In this document: piece after piece, positions 41,085 through 49,130 of the stretch
Layout of the letters: each line of letters opens with the position of its first letter
How positions within the stretch are numbered: position 1 is the stretch's first letter
NCBI GenBank assembly: GCA_045127535.1
Contig: JBGVQN010000064.1
Coordinates: 1 to 49,195, forward strand
Direction: 5' to 3'
Source of the DNA: UBA2942 sp045127535
GTDB taxonomy: Bacteria > Bacillota > Clostridia > Lachnospirales > Lachnospiraceae
Length of the DNA: 49,195 bases
Program-made: the position numbers and the translations under genes
The notes under the pieces: generated by a model
Seen by the model: only the letters and a program-made list of their open reading frames with translations
Databases searched by the model: none
Told to the model about the DNA's origin: nothing

Positions 41085-41167
41085 AGCAATATGCGTATGC
41101 TACATGAGGGAATGCACGCAAATTCATTTCAGAAAGGTATGCAGACTTTCTGCAGAAAGGTAAACAT

Positions 41168-42790
41168 ATGAGTTCAAATAAAAAGTGGTGGAAGAATGCA
41201 GTGGTGTATCAAGTCTATCCCAGAAGCTTTCAGGACAGTAACGGTGACGGCATTGGAGATTTAAAGGGAGTTATACAGCGGTTAGATTACCTTCAGGAGC
41301 TGGGTATTGATGCAATCTGGCTGTCTCCGGTGTGCAGGTCTCCCCAGTGCGACAATGGTTATGACATATCTGATTACCAGGATATAGACCCTATGTTTGG
41401 AACCATGGAAGATATGGAACAGTTGATTGCAGAGGGCAAAAAACGTAATATCCGCATCATCCTGGATCTGGTACTGAATCATTCTTCAGATGAACACCCA
41501 TGGTTTATAGAGGCCAAAAAGGGAAAGGACAATCCTTACCATGATTACTATGTATGGCGGGACGGAAAAGAAGATACCCCTCCTAACGATATGAAGGCAG
41601 TTTTTGGAGGTTCCTGCTGGGAATGGGTACCGGAATTGTCCCAGTATTATTTCCATCAGTTTGCAGTAAAACAGCCTGATTTAAACTGGGATAATCCAAA
41701 AGTACGCCAGGAGATTTACAGTATGATCCGCTGGTGGGCAGACAAGGGCATTGGCGGGTTCCGCCTGGATGTCATTGACCAGATTGCCAAGGAACCGGAT
41801 CAGAAGATCACCATCAATGGGCCAAGACTCCATGAGTTTATCCGGGAGTTAAGCAAAGAAGCCTTTCATGATGAGTTGATTACTGTAGGAGAGGCATGGG
41901 GCGCAGACTATGAGCGTGCCAAGCTGTACAGTGCACCGGACGGCAGCGAGTTTTCCATGGTATTCCAATTTGAGCACATTGGCCTGGATCAGATACCGGG
42001 TAAGGACAAGTGGGACTTAATGTCTCTGGATTTGTGTAAACTGAAAACGGTTATGAAAAGATGGCAGCAGGAGCTTCATGGCACAGGATGGAACAGTCTG
42101 TTCTGGAATAACCATGACCTGCCAAGAATCGTATCCCGCTGGGGCAATGACGGTGCATACAGAAAAGAGTCCGCCAAGATGCTGGCTATGGTGCTTCATG
42201 GCATGCAGGGAACGCCATTTATCTTCCAGGGCGAGGAACTGGGGATGACCAATGTACAGTATCCAATCAGTGAGTATCGGGATATTGAGACATTGAATGT
42301 ATATGAAGAACGTCTGGCTGCTGGTTATGCAGAGGCAGATGTGATGAACTCCATCTATGCCAAGAGCCGTGACAATGCCAGAACGCCTATGCAGTGGGAT
42401 GCTTCCTCCTGTGCAGGCTTTACCAGCGGGACTCCATGGATTCAGGTCAATCCAAACTATACAGAAATCAATGCTGCAAGTCAGGTAAAGGATTCAGATT
42501 CCATCTTTGCCTGCTATCAGAAGCTCATTGCCCTGCGTAAGGAATATCCTGTATTTGCAGAGGGAAATTTCACACTGCTGTTAGAGGAACATCCGGATGT
42601 ATTTGCCTATATCAGAGAGTATGAGGGAGTAAAGCTGTTGGTAGCCGCCAACTTCCATGGAGAAATGGTGGATCTTTCTGACCTGAAAGAACTGCCGGAT
42701 CTGCAGGCAGGCAGCATACTGCTGCACAATTATCCGGATATGGACAGACAGCAGTTACGCCCATATGAGGCATATATGATATTGTTATAA
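41168..42790 (+). CDS. GH13 alpha-glucosidase (oligo-1,6-glucosidase type)
   Basis: A 540-aa cytosolic glycoside hydrolase. The N-terminal (beta/alpha)8 barrel starts with WWKNAVVYQVYPRSFQDSNG. The catalytic triad is nucleophile Asp in GFRLDVID (~202), acid/base Glu in VGEAWG (~243) and Asp in NNHDLPR (~318); region I is DLVLNHSS. A short beta domain ends the chain. In this family Val after the nucleophile (DV) goes with alpha-1,6 activity and Ala/Thr with alpha-1,4, so isomalto-oligosaccharide cleavage is favoured. No signal peptide is seen, in line with hydrolysis after import. GGTAAACAT precedes the ATG and the Shine-Dalgarno is weak. It is a single gene with its own promoter. Confidence 0.94.
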   Translation: MSSNKKWWKNAVVYQVYPRSFQDSNGDGIGDLKGVIQRLDYLQELGIDAIWLSPVCRSPQCDNGYDISDYQDIDPMFGTMEDMEQLIAEGKKRNIRIILDLVLNHSSDEHPWFIEAKKGKDNPYHDYYVWRDGKEDTPPNDMKAVFGGSCWEWVPELSQYYFHQFAVKQPDLNWDNPKVRQEIYSMIRWWADKGIGGFRLDVIDQIAKEPDQKITINGPRLHEFIRELSKEAFHDELITVGEAWGADYERAKLYSAPDGSEFSMVFQFEHIGLDQIPGKDKWDLMSLDLCKLKTVMKRWQQELHGTGWNSLFWNNHDLPRIVSRWGNDGAYRKESAKMLAMVLHGMQGTPFIFQGEELGMTNVQYPISEYRDIETLNVYEERLAAGYAEADVMNSIYAKSRDNARTPMQWDASSCAGFTSGTPWIQVNPNYTEINAASQVKDSDSIFACYQKLIALRKEYPVFAEGNFTLLLEEHPDVFAYIREYEGVKLLVAANFHGEMVDLSDLKELPDLQAGSILLHNYPDMDRQQLRPYEAYMILL

Positions 42791-42893
42791 AATGCAGGTA
42801 TGATTTTGCTTTGGAAGCAGTGACACTGTATACGGCAGATTACAAAGGGGTTTCATCCCGGAAACAATGCGCAAAAGAGGAGTTGACAGGTAA

Positions 42894-43943
42894 ATGTTAT
42901 CATTTTTCAAGGAGTTTCAATATCCGTATGATATATACCAGTGGCTCATGCTGTTTTACATCTATTCTTTTTTTGGCTGGGTATATGAGTCACTGTATGT
43001 ATCTACCAAAAAGAGAAAATGGGTCAACAGGGGTTTTATGGTAGGTCCCATGCTGCCTCTGTACGGCAGCGGTGCCATTGTCATGCTGATGTTATCCATG
43101 CCATTTCAGGATAATCTGGTGCTGGTCTACATTGCAGGATGCATTGGAGCTACAGCACTGGAATACATAACCGGTGTGTGTATGGAAAAGCTGTTTAAGG
43201 TGCGGTATTGGGATTACACTGGCAGAAAGTTTAATTTCCAGGGACACATCTGTCTGGCAGCTACTTTGCTGTGGGGATGTTTCAGTGTAGCAATGGTGCG
43301 TTTCATCAATCCTCCGGTGGCAGAACTGGTACTGGGGATAAAAGATCATATGATGCAGGGGATTGTGTTTGTGATTTCCCTGATTGCGATTGCAGATTTT
43401 ACTTATTCTTTCAAGGCAGCTTTGGATCTGAAAGCACTGCTGGAGCGTCTGGAAGCAGGAAGAAGCGAAGTGGAAAACCTGCGCAGTCAGTTGGAACAGC
43501 TGGTGCTCAGATCCAGGGAAAATACTGCTCTGCAGCTGGAAGCCTTTGCAGCACAGTTAGAGCAGCGTAAAAAAGAGCGCAGTGAAAAGACAAAAGAAAG
43601 TCTGTCCCGGCTGGAAAACAGGATGGAAAACCGGCTGGAAAATCTGCGCCAGCAGTTAGAAGAACTAAAAAATCTGGAAAAGCGTGGAGGTATGCTGCAC
43701 AACGAAGGAACGAAAAAATATTGGGAAGAACTGGAGGAAATCAAAGGCCGGTTTGCAGTTTTTCTGGAAAAGAGAAAAGATCTGCGCAAACAGTCCAGCT
43801 TTGGCATCCGCAACCTGCTAAAGGGTAACCCAGATGCAGTGACAAAAGAGGACATGTCTTTGCTGGAAGAACTTCGCAATATATTAGAAAATGAGAAAAA
43901 CAAGAAGAACCTTGGGAAAAAGTGGCAAGATCGTACTATTTGA
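42894..43943 (+). CDS. CmpB-family membrane protein (putative ABC-transporter type IV) with C-terminal coiled coil
   Basis: A 349-aa protein. The N-terminal half (about 15-180) has five to six membrane segments with the family-typical start YIYSFFGWVYESLYVS, GPMLPLYGSGAI and KFNFQGHICLAATLLWG. The C-terminal half (about 185-345) is highly charged and helical (Glu/Arg/Leu/Gln heptads), most likely a long cytoplasmic coiled coil; many family members lack it. The function of the family is not settled despite its name. GAGGAG lies 11 nt before the ATG. It ends at a strong terminator just before the invertible segment and probably has no link with the EPS genes. Confidence 0.82.
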   Translation: MLSFFKEFQYPYDIYQWLMLFYIYSFFGWVYESLYVSTKKRKWVNRGFMVGPMLPLYGSGAIVMLMLSMPFQDNLVLVYIAGCIGATALEYITGVCMEKLFKVRYWDYTGRKFNFQGHICLAATLLWGCFSVAMVRFINPPVAELVLGIKDHMMQGIVFVISLIAIADFTYSFKAALDLKALLERLEAGRSEVENLRSQLEQLVLRSRENTALQLEAFAAQLEQRKKERSEKTKESLSRLENRMENRLENLRQQLEELKNLEKRGGMLHNEGTKKYWEELEEIKGRFAVFLEKRKDLRKQSSFGIRNLLKGNPDAVTKEDMSLLEELRNILENEKNKKNLGKKWQDRTI

Positions 43944-43949
43944 AAAAGA

Positions 43950-43997
43950 AACCGCATTGGTGTTTCAGCGCAGCTGAACAACCAATTCGGTTTTTTT
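43950..43997 (+). terminator. Intrinsic terminator after the CmpB-like gene
   Basis: A 20-nt arm (43950-43969) pairs with 43973-43992 with a few mismatches, then a run of seven Ts. Confidence 0.88.
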
Positions 43998-44001
43998 GTT
44001 A

Positions 44002-44040
44002 TCCTATATAATAAAAAGCTCTCCGGGCAGGATCTCACTG
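44002..44040 (+). repeat. 39-bp dispersed repeat, copy 2
   Basis: Second copy of the repeat at 634-672 (34/39 equal by eye), again placed just downstream of an intrinsic terminator. It ends 80 nt before the left inverted repeat of the recombinase segment. Confidence 0.7.
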
Positions 44041-44080
44041 GATGATATACTATTGGCTATATATGAAATAAAAAATGTGT

Positions 44081-44111
44081 ATAACAAATAGAAAGAAATT
44101 TAAGATATAAT
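44081..44111 (+). promoter_or_regulatory. Possible promoter reading into the invertible segment from the left
   Basis: Perfect TATAAT (44106-44111) ends 9 nt before the left inverted repeat. The -35 is poor (ATAACA at 44081-44086 with a 19-nt spacer). Transcription would start at or next to the repeat. Confidence 0.35.
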
Positions 44112-44120
44112 GCAAGTGTG

Positions 44121-44138
44121 TTCGTAGAGTATATAACT
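44121..44138 (+). repeat. Left inverted repeat of the invertible segment
   Basis: TTCGTAGAGTATATAACT; exact reverse complement of 45544-45561. Likely recombinase crossover site. Confidence 0.9.
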
Positions 44139-44146
44139 ATATGAAA

Positions 44147-44191
44147 AAAAGGTGCAGAACCCTTGAAACAACAAGGAATTCTGCACCTTTT
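44147..44191 (-). terminator. Terminator of the recombinase gene
   Basis: AAAAGGTGCAGAA (44147-44159) pairs perfectly with TTCTGCACCTTTT (44179-44191), with an inner CCTTG/CAAGG pair. On the minus strand the stem is followed by seven Ts, so it mainly stops the recombinase transcript. After inversion it would lie directly upstream of the EPS operon. Confidence 0.9.
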
Positions 44192-44202
44192 CCGACTACA
44201 AA

Positions 44203-44213
44203 TCTGACGGCGA
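44203..44213 (+). repeat. 11-bp direct repeat flanking the recombinase gene, left copy
   Basis: TCTGACGGCGA occurs here and in the same orientation at 45370-45380, bracketing the recombinase gene closely. It could be an accessory (arm-type) binding site. Confidence 0.5.
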
Positions 44214-44214
44214 A

Positions 44215-45348
44215 TCACAACAGCTCTATGAGCTTATCCATATTTTGTTTTTTCAATTCCAGGGATGAATGAACATACCTGTTCAGAGTAATTGACACAT
44301 TGGCGTGCCCCAGTATTTCGCTTAGACTTTTTATCTCCATTCCCAATTCTATACATCTGGTAGCGAATGTATGACGCAGAGTATGATAATTGGCCTTTTC
44401 AATTCCAGCTGCTTTTAAGTGACGCTGAAACCGGTACTGCATAGTTCGGGGTTCCACAAATGATTCCGCACGGCCGCTTAATACAAAAGCATTTTGGTCC
44501 GGCGGCTGCAGGGGCTTTAGTATATCTACAAGGAAACCCGGTATAGGAATGTCTCTCACTGCCTGTCTGGTTTTAGGCGTGGTAATAAAAACAGAAGTTC
44601 TGTGATCTGCATATTCCCCTACATACCGATGCCGCTGCATGGTAGCACGAATTTTCAAAATCTGTTCTTCCAGACAGACATGCTCCCATTTTAAAGCACA
44701 CAATTCTCCTAAGCGGATTCCTGTATAAAGACACAGTAAAATACCAAGTTTGGTACAGTCCATATCCTCTAATAAATATGCCTGGAGTCTTTCCTGTTCT
44801 TTTCTGGTAAATACCCGCATCTCCCTGGACTCCCGTTTTACAGACAAGCGGCTTAAATTGCAATTAACGGAATACCCCTGATAGGCAGCATATGAAAAGG
44901 TGTTTTTCAGAATGGTAATGATATCCTGTACGCTTTTTGGGGAAAGTCCTCCTTTGCCGTCAAGTCTTCCATGAAGCATCAGATTTTGGACATACTGCTC
45001 TATTAACTGGGTACTGATCTTGGATACAGGATATTTTCCCAGGGCAATTCTGATATGTTTTTCTACAATATCCTGGTATTTCACGTAACTGGACTTTTTT
45101 ACATTGACCTGACAGGATTTCAGCCACAGATCCAGCAAATCTGTATATAAAATATGATGCCCCTCTGCTGCCTTTTTCTCTTGTTTGTTATCCTGAAGAG
45201 CAGACAGCAGTTTGGCTTTTACAGCCTGATAGCTTTTGGCATACAGATAACCATACCTGGCCTTTCCAGTTTCATCATAATAGCGTATATATCTGGCTTC
45301 CCATCGGCCATCCTTGCGTTTGTAAATATTTTCTCCTGTTCTGGGCAT
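44215..45348 (-). CDS. Tyrosine recombinase (phage-integrase family), predicted invertase
   Basis: A 377-aa site-specific recombinase. The N-terminal ~60 residues resemble an AP2-like arm-binding domain (RKDGRWEARYIRY), followed by a SAM-like core-binding domain (about 68-165) and the catalytic domain. All catalytic residues are in place: Arg212 in TGIRLGEL, His322 and Arg325 in HTLRH, His348 in LGHANVS and nucleophile Tyr358 in LNRY. It starts with AAGGAG at 7 nt. Integrases of this build usually belong to integrative elements, but here no other element genes are present and the gene lies between perfect 18-bp inverted repeats, so DNA inversion upstream of the EPS operon is the likely job. 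It could also act elsewhere in the genome. Confidence 0.93.
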   Translation of the reverse strand: MPRTGENIYKRKDGRWEARYIRYYDETGKARYGYLYAKSYQAVKAKLLSALQDNKQEKKAAEGHHILYTDLLDLWLKSCQVNVKKSSYVKYQDIVEKHIRIALGKYPVSKISTQLIEQYVQNLMLHGRLDGKGGLSPKSVQDIITILKNTFSYAAYQGYSVNCNLSRLSVKRESREMRVFTRKEQERLQAYLLEDMDCTKLGILLCLYTGIRLGELCALKWEHVCLEEQILKIRATMQRHRYVGEYADHRTSVFITTPKTRQAVRDIPIPGFLVDILKPLQPPDQNAFVLSGRAESFVEPRTMQYRFQRHLKAAGIEKANYHTLRHTFATRCIELGMEIKSLSEILGHANVSITLNRYVHSSLELKKQNMDKLIELL

Positions 45349-45369
45349 GGTCAGTCTCCTTTCTCCGAT

Positions 45370-45380
45370 TCTGACGGCGA
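45370..45380 (+). repeat. 11-bp direct repeat flanking the recombinase gene, right copy
   Basis: TCTGACGGCGA, identical to 44203-44213 and in the same orientation; 22 nt upstream of the recombinase start codon. Confidence 0.5.
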
Positions 45381-45543
45381 TTGCGACGGAAAATAAAATT
45401 ACACCAAAATTTTTTAATCATTTTTTCTAATTTAGAGTAAAATAATTTTTAAATTTTTATATATTTTCCTATAGACAATGTCGACAGTTTTTACTAAAAT
45501 GCAATTAAATACTCATTATTTCCCCATAAAATCATTTTCGTAA

Positions 45544-45561
45544 AGTTATATACTCTACGAA
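45544..45561 (-). repeat. Right inverted repeat of the invertible segment
   Basis: AGTTATATACTCTACGAA; exact reverse complement of the left repeat. On the plus strand it contains TATACT, a possible -10 box. Confidence 0.9.
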
Positions 45562-45608
45562 AACATGGGACCAATTTGTGCCGCTTGGCAGATATGGGAG
45601 GAACATAA

Positions 45609-46286
45609 GTGAAAGATGAAGATACAATTGATTTAAAAGCGCTGTTTCAGGCAGTGAAACAGCATTGGATTGTGGTTGTGGCCGCTACTTTAGTGGGCGG
45701 CTTGGTGGCATGGGGAGTTGCAAACTACTGCATTACTCCAAAATACCAGGCAAGTGCCATGATGATCGTCAATAACTCAGCAAACAGCAATGAATCTGTC
45801 AGTGTCAGCAGTTCAGATATTTCTGCAGCACAGAGCCTTACGGATACATACGCTATCATCATCAAAAGTGATGCGGTGTTAGATCCTGTGATTCAGAATA
45901 TGAACCTGAATACCACAAGCTCCAGTCTGGCACAGCAGATAGATGTAGTATCTGTAGACAGTACTCAGATTATTCAGATTTCTTTTCAGGATACAGACCC
46001 GGAGCATGCCAGACAGGTAGTACAGGAAATCATTACTGTTGCACCAGACATCATTGTAGACAAGGTAGAAGCCAGCTCCTGCAAGATTATCAGTGGATCC
46101 AAGGCAAGTACCAGTCCGGTTTCTCCCAACATAAAAAAAATCACCATTTGGGGAGCTATGTTTGGTCTGATATTGTCTGCCGGCTTTTATATCCTGTGTG
46201 AACTTCTGGATAGAACCATTCGATCCGAGGAACAGCTGACAGAGATCACCAAAGTACCCAATCTGGGAATTGTTTACAAAAAGTAA
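45609..46286 (+). CDS. EPS chain-length determinant / BY-kinase adaptor (Wzz family, CapA/YveK-like)
   Basis: A 225-aa membrane protein with the two-helix Wzz layout: short cytoplasmic N-terminus, TM1 (about 20-42), an extracellular domain of ~130 residues, and TM2 (about 178-200) followed by a short cytoplasmic tail. In Gram-positive EPS systems this protein controls polymer length and activates the separately encoded tyrosine kinase, which is the next gene. The start is GTG 45609, with GGAGG 7 nt upstream, 47 nt outside the right inverted repeat. It is the first gene of the EPS operon, so it is the one whose expression the invertible segment would control. Confidence 0.92.
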   Translation: MKDEDTIDLKALFQAVKQHWIVVVAATLVGGLVAWGVANYCITPKYQASAMMIVNNSANSNESVSVSSSDISAAQSLTDTYAIIIKSDAVLDPVIQNMNLNTTSSSLAQQIDVVSVDSTQIIQISFQDTDPEHARQVVQEIITVAPDIIVDKVEASSCKIISGSKASTSPVSPNIKKITIWGAMFGLILSAGFYILCELLDRTIRSEEQLTEITKVPNLGIVYKK

Positions 46287-46368
46287 ATCTGCAGCACTTC
46301 TGCTTTTTAGGACTGAAACTGTTTAGAAATCAGTGCCTGAATTGCCCCATAACAAACAAGGAGAACAG

Positions 46369-47094
46369 ATGAAAAAGAAAAAGGGAAAAACATACACCCA
46401 GGAGAAGGGGGAAGGCTTTCTCTTTCGGGAGTCATTTAAAATACTGCGTACTAATCTAGATTTTATCGCATCTTGCCGGAAATGTCAGGTGGTTTTGATC
46501 ACTTCTGCCCTTCCAAATGACGGAAAAAGTACCGTCTCTCTGAATCTGGCAGCTGCCCTTGGAGAAGTCGGCAAGAAAGTCCTTCTGGCCGACTGCGATC
46601 TGCGAAAAGGAAGCCTTGGAAAAATGCTGGAAATATACCGCCAGAAAGATGGCATTACCACCCTTTTAAGTGGAAAAACATCCTGGGATAATCATTCCCT
46701 CCTGGTAAAAAAACAGCAATTTACCTTCCTGTCTGCAGGTCCTGCAGCTCCAAATCCTACTGAACTGTTGGCCAGCGAACAAATGGAACAGCTGATCCAA
46801 AAGCTGGCCGGAGAATACGATTATGTGATCCTGGATACTCCTCCAGTGTGTTATATGGCAGATGCCATTGCAGTAGGAAAGTATACAGATGGGGCCATCC
46901 TGGTGGTCAGACATAAGGGTACCCAGGTACAGGCATTGAAGAAAGCAATGAGTGATCTGGATACGGCAGGTATTCAGGTTCTTGGTACAGTATTGAATCA
47001 GTACGATGTGCAACGTGCCGGTTCCTATGGAGATGGTTACTACGGTTACTATGGCCGTTATGGCTACAGCTCGTATGCAGAAGAACAGAATTGA
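46369..47094 (+). CDS. Bacterial tyrosine kinase (BY-kinase, CapB/YwqD/CpsD-like)
   Basis: A 241-aa cytosolic P-loop kinase. Walker A is SALPNDGKSTVSLNLA (about 44-59), Walker A' VLLADCDLRKG (about 70-80) and Walker B YDYVILDTPP (about 147-156). The C-terminus is a Tyr cluster (GDGYYGYYGRYGYSSY), the autophosphorylation tail. It needs the Wzz-type protein encoded upstream for activation and is dephosphorylated by the PHP phosphatase encoded downstream. ATG 46369 follows AAGGAG at 5 nt; the reading from 46333 adds unsupported residues. Confidence 0.93.
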   Translation: MKKKKGKTYTQEKGEGFLFRESFKILRTNLDFIASCRKCQVVLITSALPNDGKSTVSLNLAAALGEVGKKVLLADCDLRKGSLGKMLEIYRQKDGITTLLSGKTSWDNHSLLVKKQQFTFLSAGPAAPNPTELLASEQMEQLIQKLAGEYDYVILDTPPVCYMADAIAVGKYTDGAILVVRHKGTQVQALKKAMSDLDTAGIQVLGTVLNQYDVQRAGSYGDGYYGYYGRYGYSSYAEEQN

Positions 47095-47137
47095 GGTTCT
47101 GCAAAATACACAGCCGAATGCAGGTAAGGGGGGACAA

Positions 47138-47896
47138 ATGAAGCAGCATAAACTTACCGATATTCATACACATATTCTTCCGGGTATGGATGATGGGGCC
47201 CGGACACTCACGGATGCTGTGACGCTGCTTCGCACAGCATCCGAAAAAGGTGTAAGACAGATTGTATTTACACCTCATTTTTATCCGGGTAGGGAAACCA
47301 TAGAAAATTTTCTAACCCGAAGAAAAAAAGCCATGGAAGCACTGAATGGGTGCCAGGAAATAAAGAATATTGAAATCTGCATGAAAACAGGTGCAGAGGT
47401 CCGGTATTCACCGGCAATTTTGGATTATGACCTGCATGCTCTGTGTATACAGGGAACACCCTACATGCTTTTGGAATTATCTGCAGGCTCCCGCCCTCTT
47501 TTTTTTGAAGAGGCACTGTTCGGGATACAAAGCCAGGGGGTGGTTCCAATCCTGGCACATGTGGAACGGTACGGCTACCTAAAACAGAATCCGGCCAGTC
47601 TGGCACAATGGATTGATGCAGGAGTACTGACCCAGGTCAATGCAGATTCCCTGGGACGGAGCAATCCGTATAAGCGTACTGTTTCTAAATTTTTTCAGTG
47701 GAATATGGTGCATCTTATGGCATCTGATACCCATTCCATGGATCAGAGGCCCCCGAATCTGGATGCTGGATTGTCCCAGTGCAGCCGGGAGATGCAGGAA
47801 CAATTAACGGAACATGCTGCAGGTGTATTCGATGGTGAAGCGTTTTACGTCACCCCGCCCAAATACCCACAGAAGCGTTTCTGGGGATGGAGATAG
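47138..47896 (+). CDS. PHP-type tyrosine-protein phosphatase (CpsB/YwqE-like)
   Basis: A 252-aa metal-dependent phosphatase. The PHP motif DIHTHILPGMDDGA lies at 8-21; other metal ligands are seen in FTPHF, ILAHVERY and ASDTHS. It removes phosphate from the Tyr tail of the BY-kinase and so completes the regulatory trio for polymer assembly. AAGGGGGG precedes ATG 47138; a longer reading from 47006 overlaps the kinase gene and is rejected. The residues before the motif are those usual for the family. Confidence 0.92.
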   Translation: MKQHKLTDIHTHILPGMDDGARTLTDAVTLLRTASEKGVRQIVFTPHFYPGRETIENFLTRRKKAMEALNGCQEIKNIEICMKTGAEVRYSPAILDYDLHALCIQGTPYMLLELSAGSRPLFFEEALFGIQSQGVVPILAHVERYGYLKQNPASLAQWIDAGVLTQVNADSLGRSNPYKRTVSKFFQWNMVHLMASDTHSMDQRPPNLDAGLSQCSREMQEQLTEHAAGVFDGEAFYVTPPKYPQKRFWGWR

Positions 47897-47901
47897 GAAA
47901 G

Positions 47902-47941
47902 ACCTGTAGTAAATGGGATAGTCTGTTTGCTGCGGGTTTTT
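47902..47941 (+). terminator. Weak terminator-like hairpin inside the EPS operon
   Basis: ACCTGTAG (47902-47909) pairs with CTGCGGGT (47930-47937) including G-T pairs, across a 20-nt loop and followed by TTTTT. It may lower expression of the glycosyltransferase part of the operon. Confidence 0.4.
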
Positions 47942-47987
47942 GTGCAAGTGAGGAACAGATGGAGATTCTATCAAATCGGAGGATTAG

Positions 47988-49130
47988 ATGATACAAAAGG
48001 CACATTTAAGAATTGCTATGCTTGGACAAAAACGTATTCCTTCTCGCGAAGGTGGAATCGAAGTTGTTGTAGAAGAGCTATCCACACGAATGGTTAAGAT
48101 GGGCAATAGTGTTACCTGCTATAACCGCAGTGGACATCATGTGAGTGGGAAAGAATATGATAGTAAGAATTTAAAAGAATACAAAGGTGTTAACCTGAAA
48201 AATGTATTAACTGTGAATTGGCGTGGTCTGGCGGCAGCATCTTCTAGTATGTTTGCTGCGATATGTGCCGCCTTTGGAAATTATGATGTTGTCCACTTCC
48301 ATGCAGAAGGGCCGGCATTTATGTGCTGGCTGCCTAAGCTCTTTGGTAAGAAAGTTGTGGTAACAGTTCACGGTCTGGATCATCAGCGTGCCAAGTGGGG
48401 AAAGATAGCTAGTTCATACATTATGCTGGGTGAGAAAAATGCCGTAAAGTATGCTGATGAAATTATTGTGTTAAGCGAAGGAGTTCATCAGTATTTCAAG
48501 GATACATATGGCAGAGATACAAAGTTTATTCCAAATGGTGTGAATCGTCCGGAACTCAGAGAAGTGAATTTAATTAAAGAAAAGTTTGATCTGAAAAAAG
48601 ATGATTACATTTTATATCTGGGACGAATCGTACCGGAAAAAGGTGAGACCTATCTGATTGAAGCTTTCAAACAGGTGAAGACAGATAAGAAACTAGTGAT
48701 CGCTGGTGGAGCATCTGATACAGATGGTTTTATGAATAAACTGAAAGAGATGGCAAAAGATGACGATAGAATTATCTTCACAGGATTTGTTCAGGGAAGA
48801 TTAAAACATGAATTGTACAGCAATGCTTATGTGTACACACTGCCTTCTGATCTGGAGGGGATGCCTTTAAGTCTTCTGGAAGGTATGAGCTATGGAAATT
48901 GTTGTGTAGTAAGCGACATTGCCGAGTGTGCCGAAGTGATAGAGGATAAGGCAGTGGTATTTCCAAAGAGTAATGTGGAGGAGCTGCGAAAATGCCTGCA
49001 GAAGCTTTGTGATGAAGCGGAAGTGGTAGGGCAGTATAAAAAAAGTGCGGCAGACTTTATCTGCAGGAAGTATAGCTGGGATGATGTGGTGCAGAGAACG
49101 TTGGAGCTGTATGGTGAGGTGAGACAATGA
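47988..49130 (+). CDS. Glycosyltransferase family 4 (EPS biosynthesis)
   Basis: A 380-aa cytosolic GT-B glycosyltransferase. The N-terminal Rossmann half starts with LRIAMLGQKRIPSREGGIE, which contains the Gly-Gly loop for the acceptor side. The C-terminal half has FIPNGV, LYLGRIVPEKG (about 205-215) and the donor-binding LPSDLEGMPLSLLEGMSYG (about 285-303) with the E-x7-E type pattern. It transfers a sugar from a nucleotide donor to the growing lipid-linked EPS unit; donor and linkage are not predictable. GGAGG lies before ATG 47988. Its stop codon overlaps the start of the next, broken frame (ATGA). Confidence 0.92.
   Translation: MIQKAHLRIAMLGQKRIPSREGGIEVVVEELSTRMVKMGNSVTCYNRSGHHVSGKEYDSKNLKEYKGVNLKNVLTVNWRGLAAASSSMFAAICAAFGNYDVVHFHAEGPAFMCWLPKLFGKKVVVTVHGLDHQRAKWGKIASSYIMLGEKNAVKYADEIIVLSEGVHQYFKDTYGRDTKFIPNGVNRPELREVNLIKEKFDLKKDDYILYLGRIVPEKGETYLIEAFKQVKTDKKLVIAGGASDTDGFMNKLKEMAKDDDRIIFTGFVQGRLKHELYSNAYVYTLPSDLEGMPLSLLEGMSYGNCCVVSDIAECAEVIEDKAVVFPKSNVEELRKCLQKLCDEAEVVGQYKKSAADFICRKYSWDDVVQRTLELYGEVRQ

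Larger units (their letters stand above)
44121..45561. mobile_element. Predicted invertible DNA segment carrying its own recombinase gene
   Basis: A 1441-bp segment bounded by perfect 18-bp inverted repeats: TTCGTAGAGTATATAACT (44121-44138) and its complement AGTTATATACTCTACGAA (45544-45561). Inside are a tyrosine recombinase gene on the minus strand, its terminator next to the left repeat, and an AT-rich ~195-nt regulatory stretch next to the right repeat. The EPS operon begins 47 nt outside the right repeat. Inverted rather than direct repeats predict inversion, not excision. In the orientation shown, the AT-rich stretch faces the EPS genes; after inversion the terminator would face them instead. 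Confidence 0.8.
45349..45608 (+). promoter_or_regulatory. AT-rich control region between the recombinase gene and the EPS operon
   Basis: A 260-nt stretch without a gene that includes the right direct repeat (45370-45380), a TGTCGACA palindrome (45479-45486) and the right inverted repeat. No consensus sigma-A promoter was found on either strand; weak options for the EPS direction are TCGACA at 45481 with TTAAAT at 45505, and a TATACT (45549-45554) that lies inside the inverted repeat itself. The EPS promoter is expected here from layout. Confidence 0.45.

Noticed and set aside
44121..45561. Recombinase segment as a one-gene integrative element with attL and attR
   Set aside because: The long flanking repeats are inverted, not direct, and no element genes are present. 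The 11-bp direct repeats inside are short and leave this option only weakly open.
47897..47987. JUMPstart/ops-type or LoaP antitermination site in the EPS operon
   Set aside because: No GGCGGTAG-like ops motif and no NusG-paralogue gene in the window; only a weak hairpin is present.
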